Below are positions 41,573 to 51,484 of a DNA stretch of 64,000 nt, piece after piece. The position numbers were made by a program, and so were the translations under genes. Below the pieces are notes generated by a model that saw only the letters and a list, made by a program, of their open reading frames with translations, was not told the DNA's origin and ran no database searches. Location: the IMG/VR virus record IMGVR_UViG_3300037010_001227, positions 1 to 64,000 of that record, one strand, 5' to 3'. The stretch is from a virus. Every line of letters starts with the position of its first letter. The first letter of the stretch is position 1.

Positions 41573-44146
41573 CTATGGATTTGAACCATGGCCCTCGACA
41601 AGTTGTCCAAAAGGTGGTGGAGCTGGAGTTTTTGTTTTACTATTCGAAGGATTTAAGCCTCCTTCTGGTTTATCTGCCATTCTTCGTAAAATATCTCTGG
41701 TATCTTCTGCAATTGCTTTCATACTATTTTTGTATTCTTCTTCTTTTTTGGCTTTCTCTTCCTCAGCTTTTTTCATATCTTCCTGAAGGTCAAATTGACG
41801 TTCAGCTACAGTCATGAAACCGATTGTTCCATCATGACGTCTGCCATAAGTCAGATCATCACCTCTAGCTCCAATACTATTTAGGTCATCTAGTTTTTTC
41901 TTATCTTCATTAATTCTACTATCATACAATTTAGTAATCGCAGCTAGTGCAGCTGGAATTGCGCTAGTACCACCTTCTTTATCAGTAGATTTGAATTCTT
42001 TTATTATGTTAGAAGATTGTGTATCTAAGCCATTCGTATCAAATAGTTCAAATTTCATACGAGGAGCAATAGCTTTCATCATACCAATGGCGATTAAACT
42101 CCCCATTGGACCTGCTGCTGCCATTAAGATCTCTATAATATGACCAAAGGCAAATTTAATAGCATCTTTTAATTTTTCTCCAAATGTTTTTGGACCAGAC
42201 AACCAATTTATGAACTCCTCTACCTTGAGAACAAGACTAGAAGCCCAATCGGATACTTTATCGAGTAAGGTTGTAAGACCTGTAACTAATGAATTACCAG
42301 TTGGACTGTTAACAGCATTCTGGAATTTCTCTACCAGATTTGTCAGAATAGCTTGTAATCTGGTTAAACCACTACTGCCACCAACAGCACGTTCAAATGC
42401 ATTCATGGCACCAGCTTTAACTTTTTCCCATGCATCAACTAAAGTTGCAGTTACTTTTTTATAAGAGTTACTAACGGCATTTTCATCCAAGCTAACCATC
42501 AATTTTTGCATTTCTCTGATATGAGCTTTTTGTTTCTCATCAAGTTGTAGTAATCGTAATGCAGTTTCTTTGCTAACTCCAAATTGTTGAGCTACTACTT
42601 GAGAAGTAATATTGATGTTACCGTTGAATTGAGTGTTTAATCGTTGCATAAACTCTGCTGTTTTTAACATTGCAGAAGTTTTATCAAAAGTATCATTCAT
42701 GACATCCTTGATATTTGCACCTTTGGCAATAATCAACATGTCTCTAAAACCAGAGGATTGTGAACTTAAAATATTTCCAGCTTCTTCAAACTTACCATTG
42801 ATTTCCCCAATATTTAAACCTAAAGTAGTAGTTAAACTAACTAAAGTAGAAATATCTTTAATCATATTATCGGTAAATTGTTTACCATTTTTAGCAGCAA
42901 TCAGCAGGGAGTTACTTGAAGTTGTTAAGCCCTCACTAAAATCTTTAAAAGAACTAGCTGCAATATCACCAAAGTCTAATGCTAATTGATTGATACTTAC
43001 AAAAGAATTACCAATAGTCTTTATAGAACTATCAGTCATTTGTGTTGTTTTAATCAATTGTCCAAATAAACTACTAATTTCATCTGTAGCTACACCAGTT
43101 GCTCCAGATAGTTCTAATGTCGTTCCTACTAAACTATCACTCATTGCTCTGGAATAACTAATTCCATTCTTTAAATAATTTAAAACAACCCCGTTTATCT
43201 TCTCTGTAGTCATTCCTAAATCTAACATAGAAGTATTTATATCAATAAGTTGTTTTCTCATTTTAAATAGATTATTTTCACCTACTCCACCAAAAACCTC
43301 ATCAAATTTTTTCATTTCCATACGTGCTGATATAGATGCTGCAGCAATTTTCCACATAGCATATCCAAGTGCTTCTACAGCAGCAATTATTAAAATTATG
43401 CCACCAGTTGCAATAGCTTCCATAGCAGTAATGGCAGCTCCTGCGCCTTCAGCGCTCTCAGTAACTTCTCCTAAACCTTCTGCTAGTTTGCCTACTTCTC
43501 CAGAAGCAGCTGCATCCGTTACAGGAGTATCTGGATTTTGGATCCGTGCTATTCTATCAGAGCATTCAAGAAGATTTTTCTTTAAGTCTTCTACTGAATT
43601 ATTTGCTTTATCCATAGCTTTTTCAATGGAGTTTGCTAATTTTTCAGCAGGGTGTTTCGTCTTTTCTGCGTCTGTTTGTAACTTTTTAATAGCTTGCGGA
43701 CTCATAGCAGCAGATGCTAAATTAACGGCAAGCTTACCTAAAAGACCCATATTATTATATAGTTCTTTATTAGCGCCTGCAACGTTCTTAGAAATTACAC
43801 CATACTTGATTACCTGATCTAAATGTTTACCCCAACTTCCAGTTAACCCAATAATAGACTTGTTAAAGCCATTTAAATCCATGGTTAATAAAGATTTACC
43901 AAGTTTAAATAGTCCTGTTGTTAATGTTTCAATTTTACCTGGAGCAAAAATATGATCTTTAGGTAAGTTAGCAGAAACATTTTTTAATGTTTTATCTAAA
44001 GCAGTAAAGACTGGACCAGCTTTGTTTTCAAGTTCTGAATAGTCAATAGATAGACCAAGTTTAACTAAATAATTAGCTAAAACCTTTTCAGCACCCTCAC
44101 GTTCAGGTGTCTTTTTAACATTTTGTGGTGGTTGTTGTGGTATCAT
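41573..44146 (-). CDS. Probable tape measure protein, 857 aa
   Basis: An 857-residue, mostly helical protein with the features of a tape measure: charged coiled coils at both ends and two hydrophobic regions (AITAMEAIATGGIILIIAAV near residue 245 and HIIEILMAAAGPMGSLIAIG near 690). Between them lies a helical body (SLFGQLIKTTQMTDSSIKTI; AVSNSYKKVTATLVDAWEKV; NAFERAVGGSSGLTRLQAIL) as in phage and prophage tape measures. The C-terminus is Lys/Glu-rich, then Pro-rich. It would set the tail length and exit at injection. It lies after the sheath, tube and hub-type genes. The T4 equivalent, gp29, is shorter (590 aa). Confidence 0.75.
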   Translation of the reverse strand: MIPQQPPQNVKKTPEREGAEKVLANYLVKLGLSIDYSELENKAGPVFTALDKTLKNVSANLPKDHIFAPGKIETLTTGLFKLGKSLLTMDLNGFNKSIIGLTGSWGKHLDQVIKYGVISKNVAGANKELYNNMGLLGKLAVNLASAAMSPQAIKKLQTDAEKTKHPAEKLANSIEKAMDKANNSVEDLKKNLLECSDRIARIQNPDTPVTDAAASGEVGKLAEGLGEVTESAEGAGAAITAMEAIATGGIILIIAAVEALGYAMWKIAAASISARMEMKKFDEVFGGVGENNLFKMRKQLIDINTSMLDLGMTTEKINGVVLNYLKNGISYSRAMSDSLVGTTLELSGATGVATDEISSLFGQLIKTTQMTDSSIKTIGNSFVSINQLALDFGDIAASSFKDFSEGLTTSSNSLLIAAKNGKQFTDNMIKDISTLVSLTTTLGLNIGEINGKFEEAGNILSSQSSGFRDMLIIAKGANIKDVMNDTFDKTSAMLKTAEFMQRLNTQFNGNINITSQVVAQQFGVSKETALRLLQLDEKQKAHIREMQKLMVSLDENAVSNSYKKVTATLVDAWEKVKAGAMNAFERAVGGSSGLTRLQAILTNLVEKFQNAVNSPTGNSLVTGLTTLLDKVSDWASSLVLKVEEFINWLSGPKTFGEKLKDAIKFAFGHIIEILMAAAGPMGSLIAIGMMKAIAPRMKFELFDTNGLDTQSSNIIKEFKSTDKEGGTSAIPAALAAITKLYDSRINEDKKKLDDLNSIGARGDDLTYGRRHDGTIGFMTVAERQFDLQEDMKKAEEEKAKKEEEYKNSMKAIAEDTRDILRRMADKPEGGLNPSNSKTKTPAPPPFGQLVEGHGSNP

Positions 44147-46365
44147 TATTTATTAATTCCATTCTGCTTTTCGTAATTATTTAATAATTGACGTAAAGAT
44201 TGAGATAGATTACCATTAAGAAATTCTGTGCTTGTTAAATCAACATTAGTATATTGCTGAGTAATTTTATCTGATGCTTGCGCTGTAGTAGAGTGTGTTG
44301 AATCCTTTTGAACTTCTTCAACAACTTCATTAGAAACAGTGGCCATTAAACCAGAACTTGTAGCATGTTTAAGTCCATAAATCGTAGTAGTGTAATCATT
44401 TAATGATATACTATGCGTAATTTGTTGAACTAAAAATACGCCGCTTAATAGTGCGTTAAGGTTATGTGTTTTACCAGTAATATCTGGGTAATAACTGATT
44501 AATTCAAAGTTTCCAACACCCAGTCTTAATAAAGTGGGGTCTCCCAATACTACAATACTTAAAGATAACGGTCGTTTTAAAAAGTTATTTATTCGACTTC
44601 TAATTTTTAATTCTGTGAAAGAGGAAGAATTTTCTGTATTGTAATGAGTTCTATTCTTACCCATAATGTTTCTATTAGAAATATCATCACACAATACTAA
44701 ACAGTTATTTGCACGAGATGCATTTTTAAATCTAAACGAGTTTTTTGTAAGATTATTAGAGGATGCAAGATTAGTTGGGGCCGAGGCTTTCTTCTGGGCC
44801 ATTGCATTATCATAGACTTCATCAACATCTGCACCTGAATACTGCTGTTTAACAGTTACAGTAGAAATTTTACCATTAGTTCCTGTTGTCATATAGTTGC
44901 CTTCATTAGCATACATGGCAGTTTCAGAAACACTTTCTTTTAAAAGTTCTACTAAGTTACTATACTTAACACTAACTGATAAAACATCTCCAAAAGTTTG
45001 TGAATGTTGCTCTGAGGTAGCAATACTGGCATTGAATACATTCATAGCTGAACCATGAAGATATGGAAAACTTGATGCGCCTGGGCCGTAAACAAGATTG
45101 GCAAACTGGGGATCACCATGAATATCTGATAAATCTGGTAATAAAAAGAATGCTCCAGTTTCTTGCAAGGAATCTTTTGGTAAATTGCCAGTAGTCGATA
45201 AACTTTTTGGAACATTAGGAATCCAGTATAACTTACAAGAAGATGCTAACAATGTTTGTAGGTCAGCTATTTTTTGTTTTTGTTCTGCAATTTGTGGACT
45301 GTCATTAGTATATTTTGTTTTAAGTTGTTCAAGTTCTTGCCATGCTTTTACATAAGCAGTATTTTGCTGAGATACCTCAGATATGACATTAGCTAACTCA
45401 GAGTTTTTATGGGAATACCATCGACAACGACATCTTGAAGCAAGCTCATCTAAAATAACTGAAAAGTTATTGCTGCCAAATCTTATTGGAGCTGTTTTTT
45501 CTGTTACGAAGAAAGTCCTGTCATTTACTGAACCATCTTTAACATATAATAGATCATCTAATGTGAACAGTCTCATGCCCAACATACGTTCTAGCAAAGT
45601 TCTTATTTGTTCTTGAGGATAATCAGATTCAAGAGCAAGACCTGGAAAACTACTATATTGACAAACAGTGTTTCCTATCTCCTGCAATGAAATAGTAAAC
45701 TCTGTTCCTGTAGTATCAAAATTAGTGAAATCAACATTTAAACTAATAAAGTCTAGTTTAGGTGTTTTAATTTCCTGTATACCAGTAGAAGTAGCAAATT
45801 TCCAACCCCATTGAAGAGTAATAATAGGTAAATTATCAGATGCATTTTGAGATGTTGTCACAGTTAAAGCATTAATAATTGGTCCAGGATCTTTAGCGAA
45901 TAGCTTTAGTGTTCCTCTAATAGTAGTTTCTTGACCACCCATAGGATAATTAATATCTAATGATTGGAAGAATAATTTTTCTGGGCTGGAATTATCAGCA
46001 ATAATACCACCACCAACAGAGCTAATATTATCATATGGATATATGTCAATACCGTTAATGGCTACATAAACAAATGGAGTTCGTACGTTAAACGTAGGTA
46101 ATGGAGTATTAGCATTGCTATCTCTTACACCTGAAATTAATGATTGCATTCGTGCTACAGAATCTGGATCTAAAAATCGTTGTAAAATTGTACTTACAAT
46201 CGCAATATCATTTTTATATTTTGCTGAATTGGTTGATCCAGATACATTTCCAGCGGTATCAAATGAAGATAAATCTCTTTTTAGAGCAGCTAATAATTCT
46301 ATAGTAGTGCTATCATTAGTAACACTAACAAATCCTGAAGAGTCATCACCCTTTGTCGTTACCAT
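44146..46365 (-). CDS. Large baseplate or hub-type protein, 739 aa
   Basis: A 739-residue protein. Residues about 95-240 (FVYVAINGIDIYPYDNISSV; LFFQSLDINYPMGGQETTIR; LFAKDPGPIINAL; LPIITLQWGWKF) look like a gp27/gpD-type beta domain that carries tube-like folds at the hub. A coiled coil (AWQELEQLKTKYTNDSPQIA) lies near residue 345. The C-terminal region (LGVGNFELISYYPDITGKTH; VQQITHSISLNDYTTTIYGL) resembles the end of hub or late-control D-type proteins. Gene order (tube, sheath, junction, this, tape measure) fits a hub role. The identity is only moderate by eye. Confidence 0.55.
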   Translation of the reverse strand: MVTTKGDDSSGFVSVTNDSTTIELLAALKRDLSSFDTAGNVSGSTNSAKYKNDIAIVSTILQRFLDPDSVARMQSLISGVRDSNANTPLPTFNVRTPFVYVAINGIDIYPYDNISSVGGGIIADNSSPEKLFFQSLDINYPMGGQETTIRGTLKLFAKDPGPIINALTVTTSQNASDNLPIITLQWGWKFATSTGIQEIKTPKLDFISLNVDFTNFDTTGTEFTISLQEIGNTVCQYSSFPGLALESDYPQEQIRTLLERMLGMRLFTLDDLLYVKDGSVNDRTFFVTEKTAPIRFGSNNFSVILDELASRCRCRWYSHKNSELANVISEVSQQNTAYVKAWQELEQLKTKYTNDSPQIAEQKQKIADLQTLLASSCKLYWIPNVPKSLSTTGNLPKDSLQETGAFFLLPDLSDIHGDPQFANLVYGPGASSFPYLHGSAMNVFNASIATSEQHSQTFGDVLSVSVKYSNLVELLKESVSETAMYANEGNYMTTGTNGKISTVTVKQQYSGADVDEVYDNAMAQKKASAPTNLASSNNLTKNSFRFKNASRANNCLVLCDDISNRNIMGKNRTHYNTENSSSFTELKIRSRINNFLKRPLSLSIVVLGDPTLLRLGVGNFELISYYPDITGKTHNLNALLSGVFLVQQITHSISLNDYTTTIYGLKHATSSGLMATVSNEVVEEVQKDSTHSTTAQASDKITQQYTNVDLTSTEFLNGNLSQSLRQLLNNYEKQNGINK

Positions 46366-47501
46366 TAAAAAGCTTTCTGTAAAATCTTACTTAACTGATT
46401 ACTTACTGCGTTACTAATAACTGCTAAGTCTCCGCGCCGTCTATCATTATTACCTTCTTCAAAAATATTAAATGAAGTATCTCTAGTTAAAGTATAATCA
46501 GTAGAAGTTTTTAAGACCCCGTCTGAAAAAGTATATTTATCTGAGTTTGTTAATTGGAAAGCGCCTGTTTTAAATTGGCTTGAAATACCGGACTCATATA
46601 AAGAATCACCCATTTGTGAGGCTATATTAGATAAATCTTCATCAGACATTTCATTTCTATAACCGATAAATGTTTGACCAGCATTATCAATAACATCTTC
46701 AGCATAGTTGACTTCATTATCTGGAGACACTAAGGTAAGACTAATAGTAGCTGTGAAAAAATATGGTGCATAGGAAGGGACATTAAAAGTATGTTTAGCT
46801 GCATCTTTACTTTTAGCAACTGCTTGTCTAATATACCAAGGACCTTTAAAATCAATATCAACATTATTAACAATAGCTCTAAATTGTTTCCACTCACCAA
46901 TCATTACTTGAACTGGTGAAGGCATATAATAATACTTTGACGGAGATGCCAAAGACATAATGTAATCAGATAACTTTAGTTTATATAAATGTTCCACATG
47001 TGAAGATACATAAAAATCCCCAGTAAGAGATATAGTTGTAGGGTTACTATGTGAATAGGTCCAAACTGGTTCTGGCCTACCTAAAATATCTTTAGGAACC
47101 CAATTTGCTGACTTAGTAAATTTGATTGATTCTGGAGTGCTATCAAAAACAATATATAAAGGGACTGATGAATTTACAGAAGAAACCATATTAAATTCAG
47201 TTTTTAATATAATAGGAATAAAATTTTGTGAGTAGCTAGTTTTTGTAAAAGCCTCTTTTAGTTCAGGGGCCGCTTGACTTTTATCACCTAAAAAGAAGTC
47301 AAGAGTTGCGTCTATAATGGACGCACCATCGCCGCCTACAATGTTTTTTCGTCTTAAAAATGATCCAAGTCTTCCTGCACCTATCAAATTCAAATCGACT
47401 ACAGTCTCTTGATTCATTGCTTTAAAAAAAGGATTTGCAGTTTGTAAAGGCTGTTTAGAAGAGCCATAAAATTTCGTAATTGATGTAAGAATATCTGTCA
47501 T
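46365..47501 (-). CDS. Tube/baseplate junction protein (CIS tube-like N-terminus)
   Basis: A 378-residue protein counted from ATG 47501, which has AAGAAG upstream. An earlier in-frame ATG (47531) lacks a ribosome site. Residues about 105-160 (VPLYIVFDSTPESIKFTKSA, NWVPKDILGRPEPVWTYSHS, NPTTISLTGDFYV) follow the 'l.F.p.si..sks..w.......gr..P...y..g....lsl...f' pattern of contractile-injection tube-associated proteins (Afp7/XkdP type, related to T4 gp53/gp54-like junction proteins). Such proteins join tube to baseplate. Its place directly after tube and sheath agrees. No LysM domain was seen at its end. Confidence 0.55.
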   Translation of the reverse strand: MTDILTSITKFYGSSKQPLQTANPFFKAMNQETVVDLNLIGAGRLGSFLRRKNIVGGDGASIIDATLDFFLGDKSQAAPELKEAFTKTSYSQNFIPIILKTEFNMVSSVNSSVPLYIVFDSTPESIKFTKSANWVPKDILGRPEPVWTYSHSNPTTISLTGDFYVSSHVEHLYKLKLSDYIMSLASPSKYYYMPSPVQVMIGEWKQFRAIVNNVDIDFKGPWYIRQAVAKSKDAAKHTFNVPSYAPYFFTATISLTLVSPDNEVNYAEDVIDNAGQTFIGYRNEMSDEDLSNIASQMGDSLYESGISSQFKTGAFQLTNSDKYTFSDGVLKTSTDYTLTRDTSFNIFEEGNNDRRRGDLAVISNAVSNQLSKILQKAF

Positions 47502-47548
47502 TGTATACCGCTTCTTACTTAATTTAAACATATTAATATAAAATAAAA

Positions 47549-47568
47549 AACCCCAATTTCTTGGGGTT
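47549..47568 (-). terminator. Intrinsic terminator after the tail sheath gene
   Basis: An 8-bp stem (aaccccaa / ttggggtt) with a 4-base loop. On the minus strand it is followed by a T-run. It would limit transcription of the sheath gene into the downstream tail genes. Confidence 0.9.
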
Positions 47569-47589
47569 CTCTAGTATTAATTTGTTTGT

Positions 47590-50283
47590 TTAGCTATTAA
47601 TGCTGATTCCCTGACCTTGTGGGAGAATATTAAAAACTTCAACAATCTTCTCGCCAGTTTTTACGGGGACAATACTAATGCTCATACGTAGTTCATTATT
47701 TTCTAATGAAAGAGCAGTATTAACCTTAGGACCAACATCTACGATATAACTACGAATAGCACCCTTATTCTTGTGATCTTCTAAGAGAGTTTCAGCAATG
47801 CCCTTTAATCTCATTGCAGTGATATTATCACCAGGTTCAAACTCAAAGTACTTAGAAGCAGTTGCAACAACTTTACGTAGTTTCAGTAATAGTCTACGAA
47901 CGTTTACACGGTCGAGAGCTGTTGTAGCAATCTGGAGTGTCATTTGACCACGAATATAAGTACCGTAACCAGTTTCATTAACGATTGGGTTAATCTGGTT
48001 AAGAGTTAACTGATCTCTATCTCCCTGATTAAGAGCTCGTTCTGTTCCTACAGCAGCTGCAATATTACCACGATTACGGCCAGCAGGAGCAGAGAAAACA
48101 TCTCCTACAGAGTCATTGTAAGCATACTGAGCAGCAACTAAACCGCTTGGTGGAACATAAATATCTTTTTTATTTACGTCATCAGTGATCTTAACCCAAG
48201 GATAATACATAGCTCCATAGTTATTATTAACACCTAAGATATTTTTACGATACTGAACAGCGTTTTGAACTGATAGACCAAAAGGAGTATCAAGAATACA
48301 CATACAATCGCTTCTATTTTCGCATAAAGCAACCATAGCTTTTGCTACTGCTGGATCTGCTGACCAACCTGGAACAAGTAAGAGGTTTAAGTCTAGTTGT
48401 TCTGGATCTGAGTAAGTATAGATACCAGTCTTATGTTCTGCACTACCGATAATATCATTTCGTGTAATAGCTGAACCAGCGGAACCGCCAGTTAAGAATG
48501 TTCGGAGAGCTGGAGCATATGAGCGACCTGATAACTCATAATTGATACCAAATAAAACACCTTTATTAGTGATGTCTGTTACTAGAACAGGCTCAAAGAA
48601 AAGGTTATCTGATACTGCAAGCGCTTCTGTAGTAACTTCACCAGTTTTTAGGTCAACTAGGTTTGTGGTGCTGTAGTCAATCTGTAGTCTAATTAGATCA
48701 GAATTTAGATTGATGTTATTTTGAATAACTTCTGGAGTTCCAGAATACTGCTCAGAAACAATAAAGTTACTTACTAAAGTTGAATCAGGATCAATATTTG
48801 AAGAAGCCTGCTTTGTGAATACTCTTACTGTATAAACTTTATTTTTCTCAGCATCTAATGAGTCAATATTTACACTGACAGTCACAGCAACATTTGAGAA
48901 GTCACCTTCACCAATACTAGTAAACTTTAAGTATGTTGGAATCTGTAAAAGACCAGCAGTGGTCATATTCCAAGTAGGACGATATAGATTTGTTACGAAT
49001 TCACCAGTAATAGCCATTGGAGTGATGGATACGCCAGTTGCAGGTATTACTGAAGTGTAAGTAGAAGTTGCACCTAATGTTAGAGCAGAGAAAACTAAAG
49101 CTGTTGTAACATTATTGGTGTTTTTAATAGCTGTACTGCTCTTAATACCTTTAGAAGTTCCATCAGCAGCGACTGTGCCTAAACCAATAATACCAGAAGC
49201 AGTAGTTGCGCGAGCATTATGCCAAAGAGCATTAAGATTTGGGAAAGTGCCAACTAGAGGTTCAGGTCCATTAAGGATACTGATTAAACCAGAAATGATA
49301 GTATTGATTAAGTTGAGACTTAAGGAATTATTTGAAGCACTTACTGCATAAAGAGGAACTGAGATTTTGATATCATTTGTATCAAGAGCTACCATAGCTT
49401 CGAGAGCTAGTTTCTTGGCTGCGGCATCTGCACCAGCAAAGATGTCAGCAACTGATGTAGCATCTGCATTAGCATCATAAGTTACTAAAACCTTTCCAGC
49501 AGGAGTATGAGAAGTTGCACCAAGACTAAAGAGAGTTGTACCATCAGCGGGAAGAACAAAAGCGTTACCTAATGTTAATACTGAAGTGGCTGTTTCTTTT
49601 AGTGGTGAATTGAAGGCATTAAAACTTGAAGCATTAACTTTGATCTTAAGGTCTGCACCATCTTCTACTAAATCAGTGATTGTTACAGCACTGTTTTTAC
49701 CAGAACCGGAAGTAATAGTAAATGTTCCACCTTTAACATATTTCTCAACGTAACTAGGATCAGCTACGAAGCTGGCAAGGTCTGCACCTAGTTTACCAAC
49801 AGCAGTTACTGTCTGAGGAACAGTTGTATCGTTGTATACAAAACCAGGAATTACAGTTCCGGCATCCAACTTTACAGTTTTTGCTGGAGATGAGGTTGCT
49901 AGAGAAGCAAAGTCAGTTATAGTAAATGTTGCTTCTGTAGCTGTTGCTGAGTCTAAAGTCCAAGCACCGGCATAAGGTGTGTATGTTTCTGGTAGTAGCA
50001 TAGTAACTTTAGCTACTTTTGCGTCAGCAGCAGCTACTCGGGTAACATAGACACTATTACCCTGGCTTAAGTAGGCTTTTACAGCATAACCTAAGTAGTG
50101 TCGAGGATCTTGGTCACCGAAGATACTTGAAAACTGCGCTGGTGATGTAATTAAAATTGGTGTATTAGAAGGTCCCTTTTCAGAGGTTCCCACCATAGCT
50201 ACTATAGTAGAAGAAAGATTTGAAATGTAATAAGATAAATCATTCTCTTTAGTGTAAACTCCAGGGGAGATAATTTGAGACAT
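47590..50283 (-). CDS. Tail sheath protein, T4 gp18-like
   Basis: An 897-residue sheath protein. It begins ISPGVYTKENDLSYYISNLS and STIVAMVGTSEKGPSNTPIL, the standard opening of gp18-family sheath proteins. The C-terminal core has RSDCMCILDTPFG, YAAMYYPWVKI-like NNYGAMYYPWVKITDDVNKK, VPPSGLVAAQYAYNDSVGDV, APAGRNRGNI, INPIVNETGYGTYIRGQMTL and a final NRGAIRSY-type segment (KNKGAIRSYIVDVG). These contract around the tube during infection. It is longer than T4 gp18 (659 aa), mainly because of an extra Ala/Thr/Val-rich middle region that probably makes surface domains. A strong terminator follows. Confidence 0.95.
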   Translation of the reverse strand: MSQIISPGVYTKENDLSYYISNLSSTIVAMVGTSEKGPSNTPILITSPAQFSSIFGDQDPRHYLGYAVKAYLSQGNSVYVTRVAAADAKVAKVTMLLPETYTPYAGAWTLDSATATEATFTITDFASLATSSPAKTVKLDAGTVIPGFVYNDTTVPQTVTAVGKLGADLASFVADPSYVEKYVKGGTFTITSGSGKNSAVTITDLVEDGADLKIKVNASSFNAFNSPLKETATSVLTLGNAFVLPADGTTLFSLGATSHTPAGKVLVTYDANADATSVADIFAGADAAAKKLALEAMVALDTNDIKISVPLYAVSASNNSLSLNLINTIISGLISILNGPEPLVGTFPNLNALWHNARATTASGIIGLGTVAADGTSKGIKSSTAIKNTNNVTTALVFSALTLGATSTYTSVIPATGVSITPMAITGEFVTNLYRPTWNMTTAGLLQIPTYLKFTSIGEGDFSNVAVTVSVNIDSLDAEKNKVYTVRVFTKQASSNIDPDSTLVSNFIVSEQYSGTPEVIQNNINLNSDLIRLQIDYSTTNLVDLKTGEVTTEALAVSDNLFFEPVLVTDITNKGVLFGINYELSGRSYAPALRTFLTGGSAGSAITRNDIIGSAEHKTGIYTYSDPEQLDLNLLLVPGWSADPAVAKAMVALCENRSDCMCILDTPFGLSVQNAVQYRKNILGVNNNYGAMYYPWVKITDDVNKKDIYVPPSGLVAAQYAYNDSVGDVFSAPAGRNRGNIAAAVGTERALNQGDRDQLTLNQINPIVNETGYGTYIRGQMTLQIATTALDRVNVRRLLLKLRKVVATASKYFEFEPGDNITAMRLKGIAETLLEDHKNKGAIRSYIVDVGPKVNTALSLENNELRMSISIVPVKTGEKIVEVFNILPQGQGISINS

Positions 50284-50316
50284 GTTTTATAATCCTTTTA
50301 AAAACTGAAATTTAAC

Positions 50317-50811
50317 TTAACTTAAAACTATCTTAGCTTCGTCGATTGATAAAACAAGACTAACTTCGATAATTCCGCCGCCCTGTGACCAATCTAATCC
50401 TTGAGGACGGGTAATATCTTTAGGCCAGGCACCGCGAAGTAACCATGACTCAACTACTGAATCATCTGGGCCATACATAAGTAGTGTTAAATCTCTCTTA
50501 TAATCTTTAGGATAACCCATTAAAGAAGTGCTAATATCATAAATCTGACGATGCCACTCTTGTAGAGCCGCTGCTGCCTGATTATCAACGTAGTCAAAGA
50601 ATTTTAAGTTAACGTCACCGTAGGAAACCTTAGCACCAGCTACTTTGTATTTATTATGCATTCTGTGGATTTCGACAGGATCAATATTGATTGAAGGGAA
50701 AGAAACTTGGTTACAAGTTAATCTTAAAGTATCTTCTAAAAGAAGTTCAAATCGTGTTTGTCGTTTGGGTTCCTGCATATTTGAAACCCAACCCATTAAT
50801 CGTTCACTCAT
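50317..50811 (-). CDS. Tail tube protein, T4 gp19-like
   Basis: A 164-residue tube protein of gp19 type. RQTRFELLLEDTLRLTCNQV and SFPSINIDPVEIHRMHNKYK near the N-terminus, VNLKFFDYVDNQAAAALQEW in the middle and GYPKDYKRDLTLLMYGPDDS, then GAWPKDITRPQGLDWSQGG at the end follow the gp19 order, including the YKRDaTl and GaWP elements. Length equals T4 gp19 (163 aa). The protein forms the inner tube through which DNA passes. The gene lies 33 bases upstream of the sheath gene. Confidence 0.92.
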   Translation of the reverse strand: MSERLMGWVSNMQEPKRQTRFELLLEDTLRLTCNQVSFPSINIDPVEIHRMHNKYKVAGAKVSYGDVNLKFFDYVDNQAAAALQEWHRQIYDISTSLMGYPKDYKRDLTLLMYGPDDSVVESWLLRGAWPKDITRPQGLDWSQGGGIIEVSLVLSIDEAKIVLS

Positions 50812-50901
50812 AAGTCCACCCTTTTTAGCATTTACGTGATTTTGTGATTACTGCTCAACTTTTAATTACGGGATAGTCCCTATAATTATTCTATTATTTA
50901 A

Positions 50902-51410
50902 TTACTTGTTATAAAATTAGTCCAATCAGATTCTACTGTCTTTAATCCATATAATGAGTGAAAGTTTTTATGTTCCTTAGCAAGTAAAACTATACCATTG
51001 GTAGGATCAAATAGTTTATCACAAGTTAAGTTGATGTGTAATGATTAACTCAGATACTGAATGACTGTGGTGAATGAACTTCCAGCTTATCCAACTCTCC
51101 GGGCAATTCTGACTTATTTTCTGCTCAAACATATTTTAACAAATTATCTATATTGTTTACATATCCGTTTCTGAAGTTCAAAATTCTCTCTCGGTATGCC
51201 CAGCCATTATTTATACTATTATAATAGTCTGATTTACATTCACAGGATTGCACTTTATTAAGTAAATCATAAAGTCTTACAGAGTTTTATATTTCCACAA
51301 TCACAAAGACATGTATAACCAGTATAATTTCAGGTTCCGTTATTTCTAATGACACGTTTTATTATTAATAGACTATTATATTTTTACCTATATTTTTATC
51401 CAAGGTTCAC
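50902..51410 (-). pseudogene. Decayed HNH homing endonuclease
   Basis: A 673-base gap between capsid and tube genes holds a broken endonuclease. Reading leftwards it starts with LDKNIGKNIIV, IKRVIRNNGT-stop-NYTGYT, then CLCDCGNIKL, a zinc module like that at 26177-26917, a frameshift, and LLNKVQSCECKS. Further on there is LHINLTCDKLFDPTNGIVLL, AKEHKNFHSLYGL, DWTNFITSN-stop at 50902, the typical HNH end ('FDP.NGI.L....H..FH..YG'). At least two stops and one frameshift lie within. It shows an old insertion by a homing gene next to the major capsid gene. Confidence 0.75.
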
Positions 51411-51443
51411 CCATTAATGTATCGGGAGTTATAAATAAAAAAA

Positions 51444-51463
51444 CAGGCTGCCGAAACAGCCTG
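51444..51463. terminator. Strong intrinsic terminator after the capsid gene
   Basis: Stem caggctg / cagcctg with the loop ccgaaa, flanked by an A-run on the left and a T-run on the right, so it can act in both directions. It lies 22 bases after the stop of the major capsid gene and insulates it from the remnant beyond. Confidence 0.92.
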
Positions 51464-51484
51464 TTTTTTAAGTTGTGTTTATTC

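Noticed and set aside
41560-41610. tRNA-like T-arm (GGTTCAAATCC) at the end of the tape measure gene
   Set aside because: No acceptor stem or other arms can be built around it; it is the coding end of the gene (GHGSNP-stop).
51208-51215. TATAAATA on the minus strand, a T4 late promoter match
   Set aside because: It lies inside the decayed HNH gene, about 400 bases from the tube gene start, and is likely chance in AT-rich DNA.
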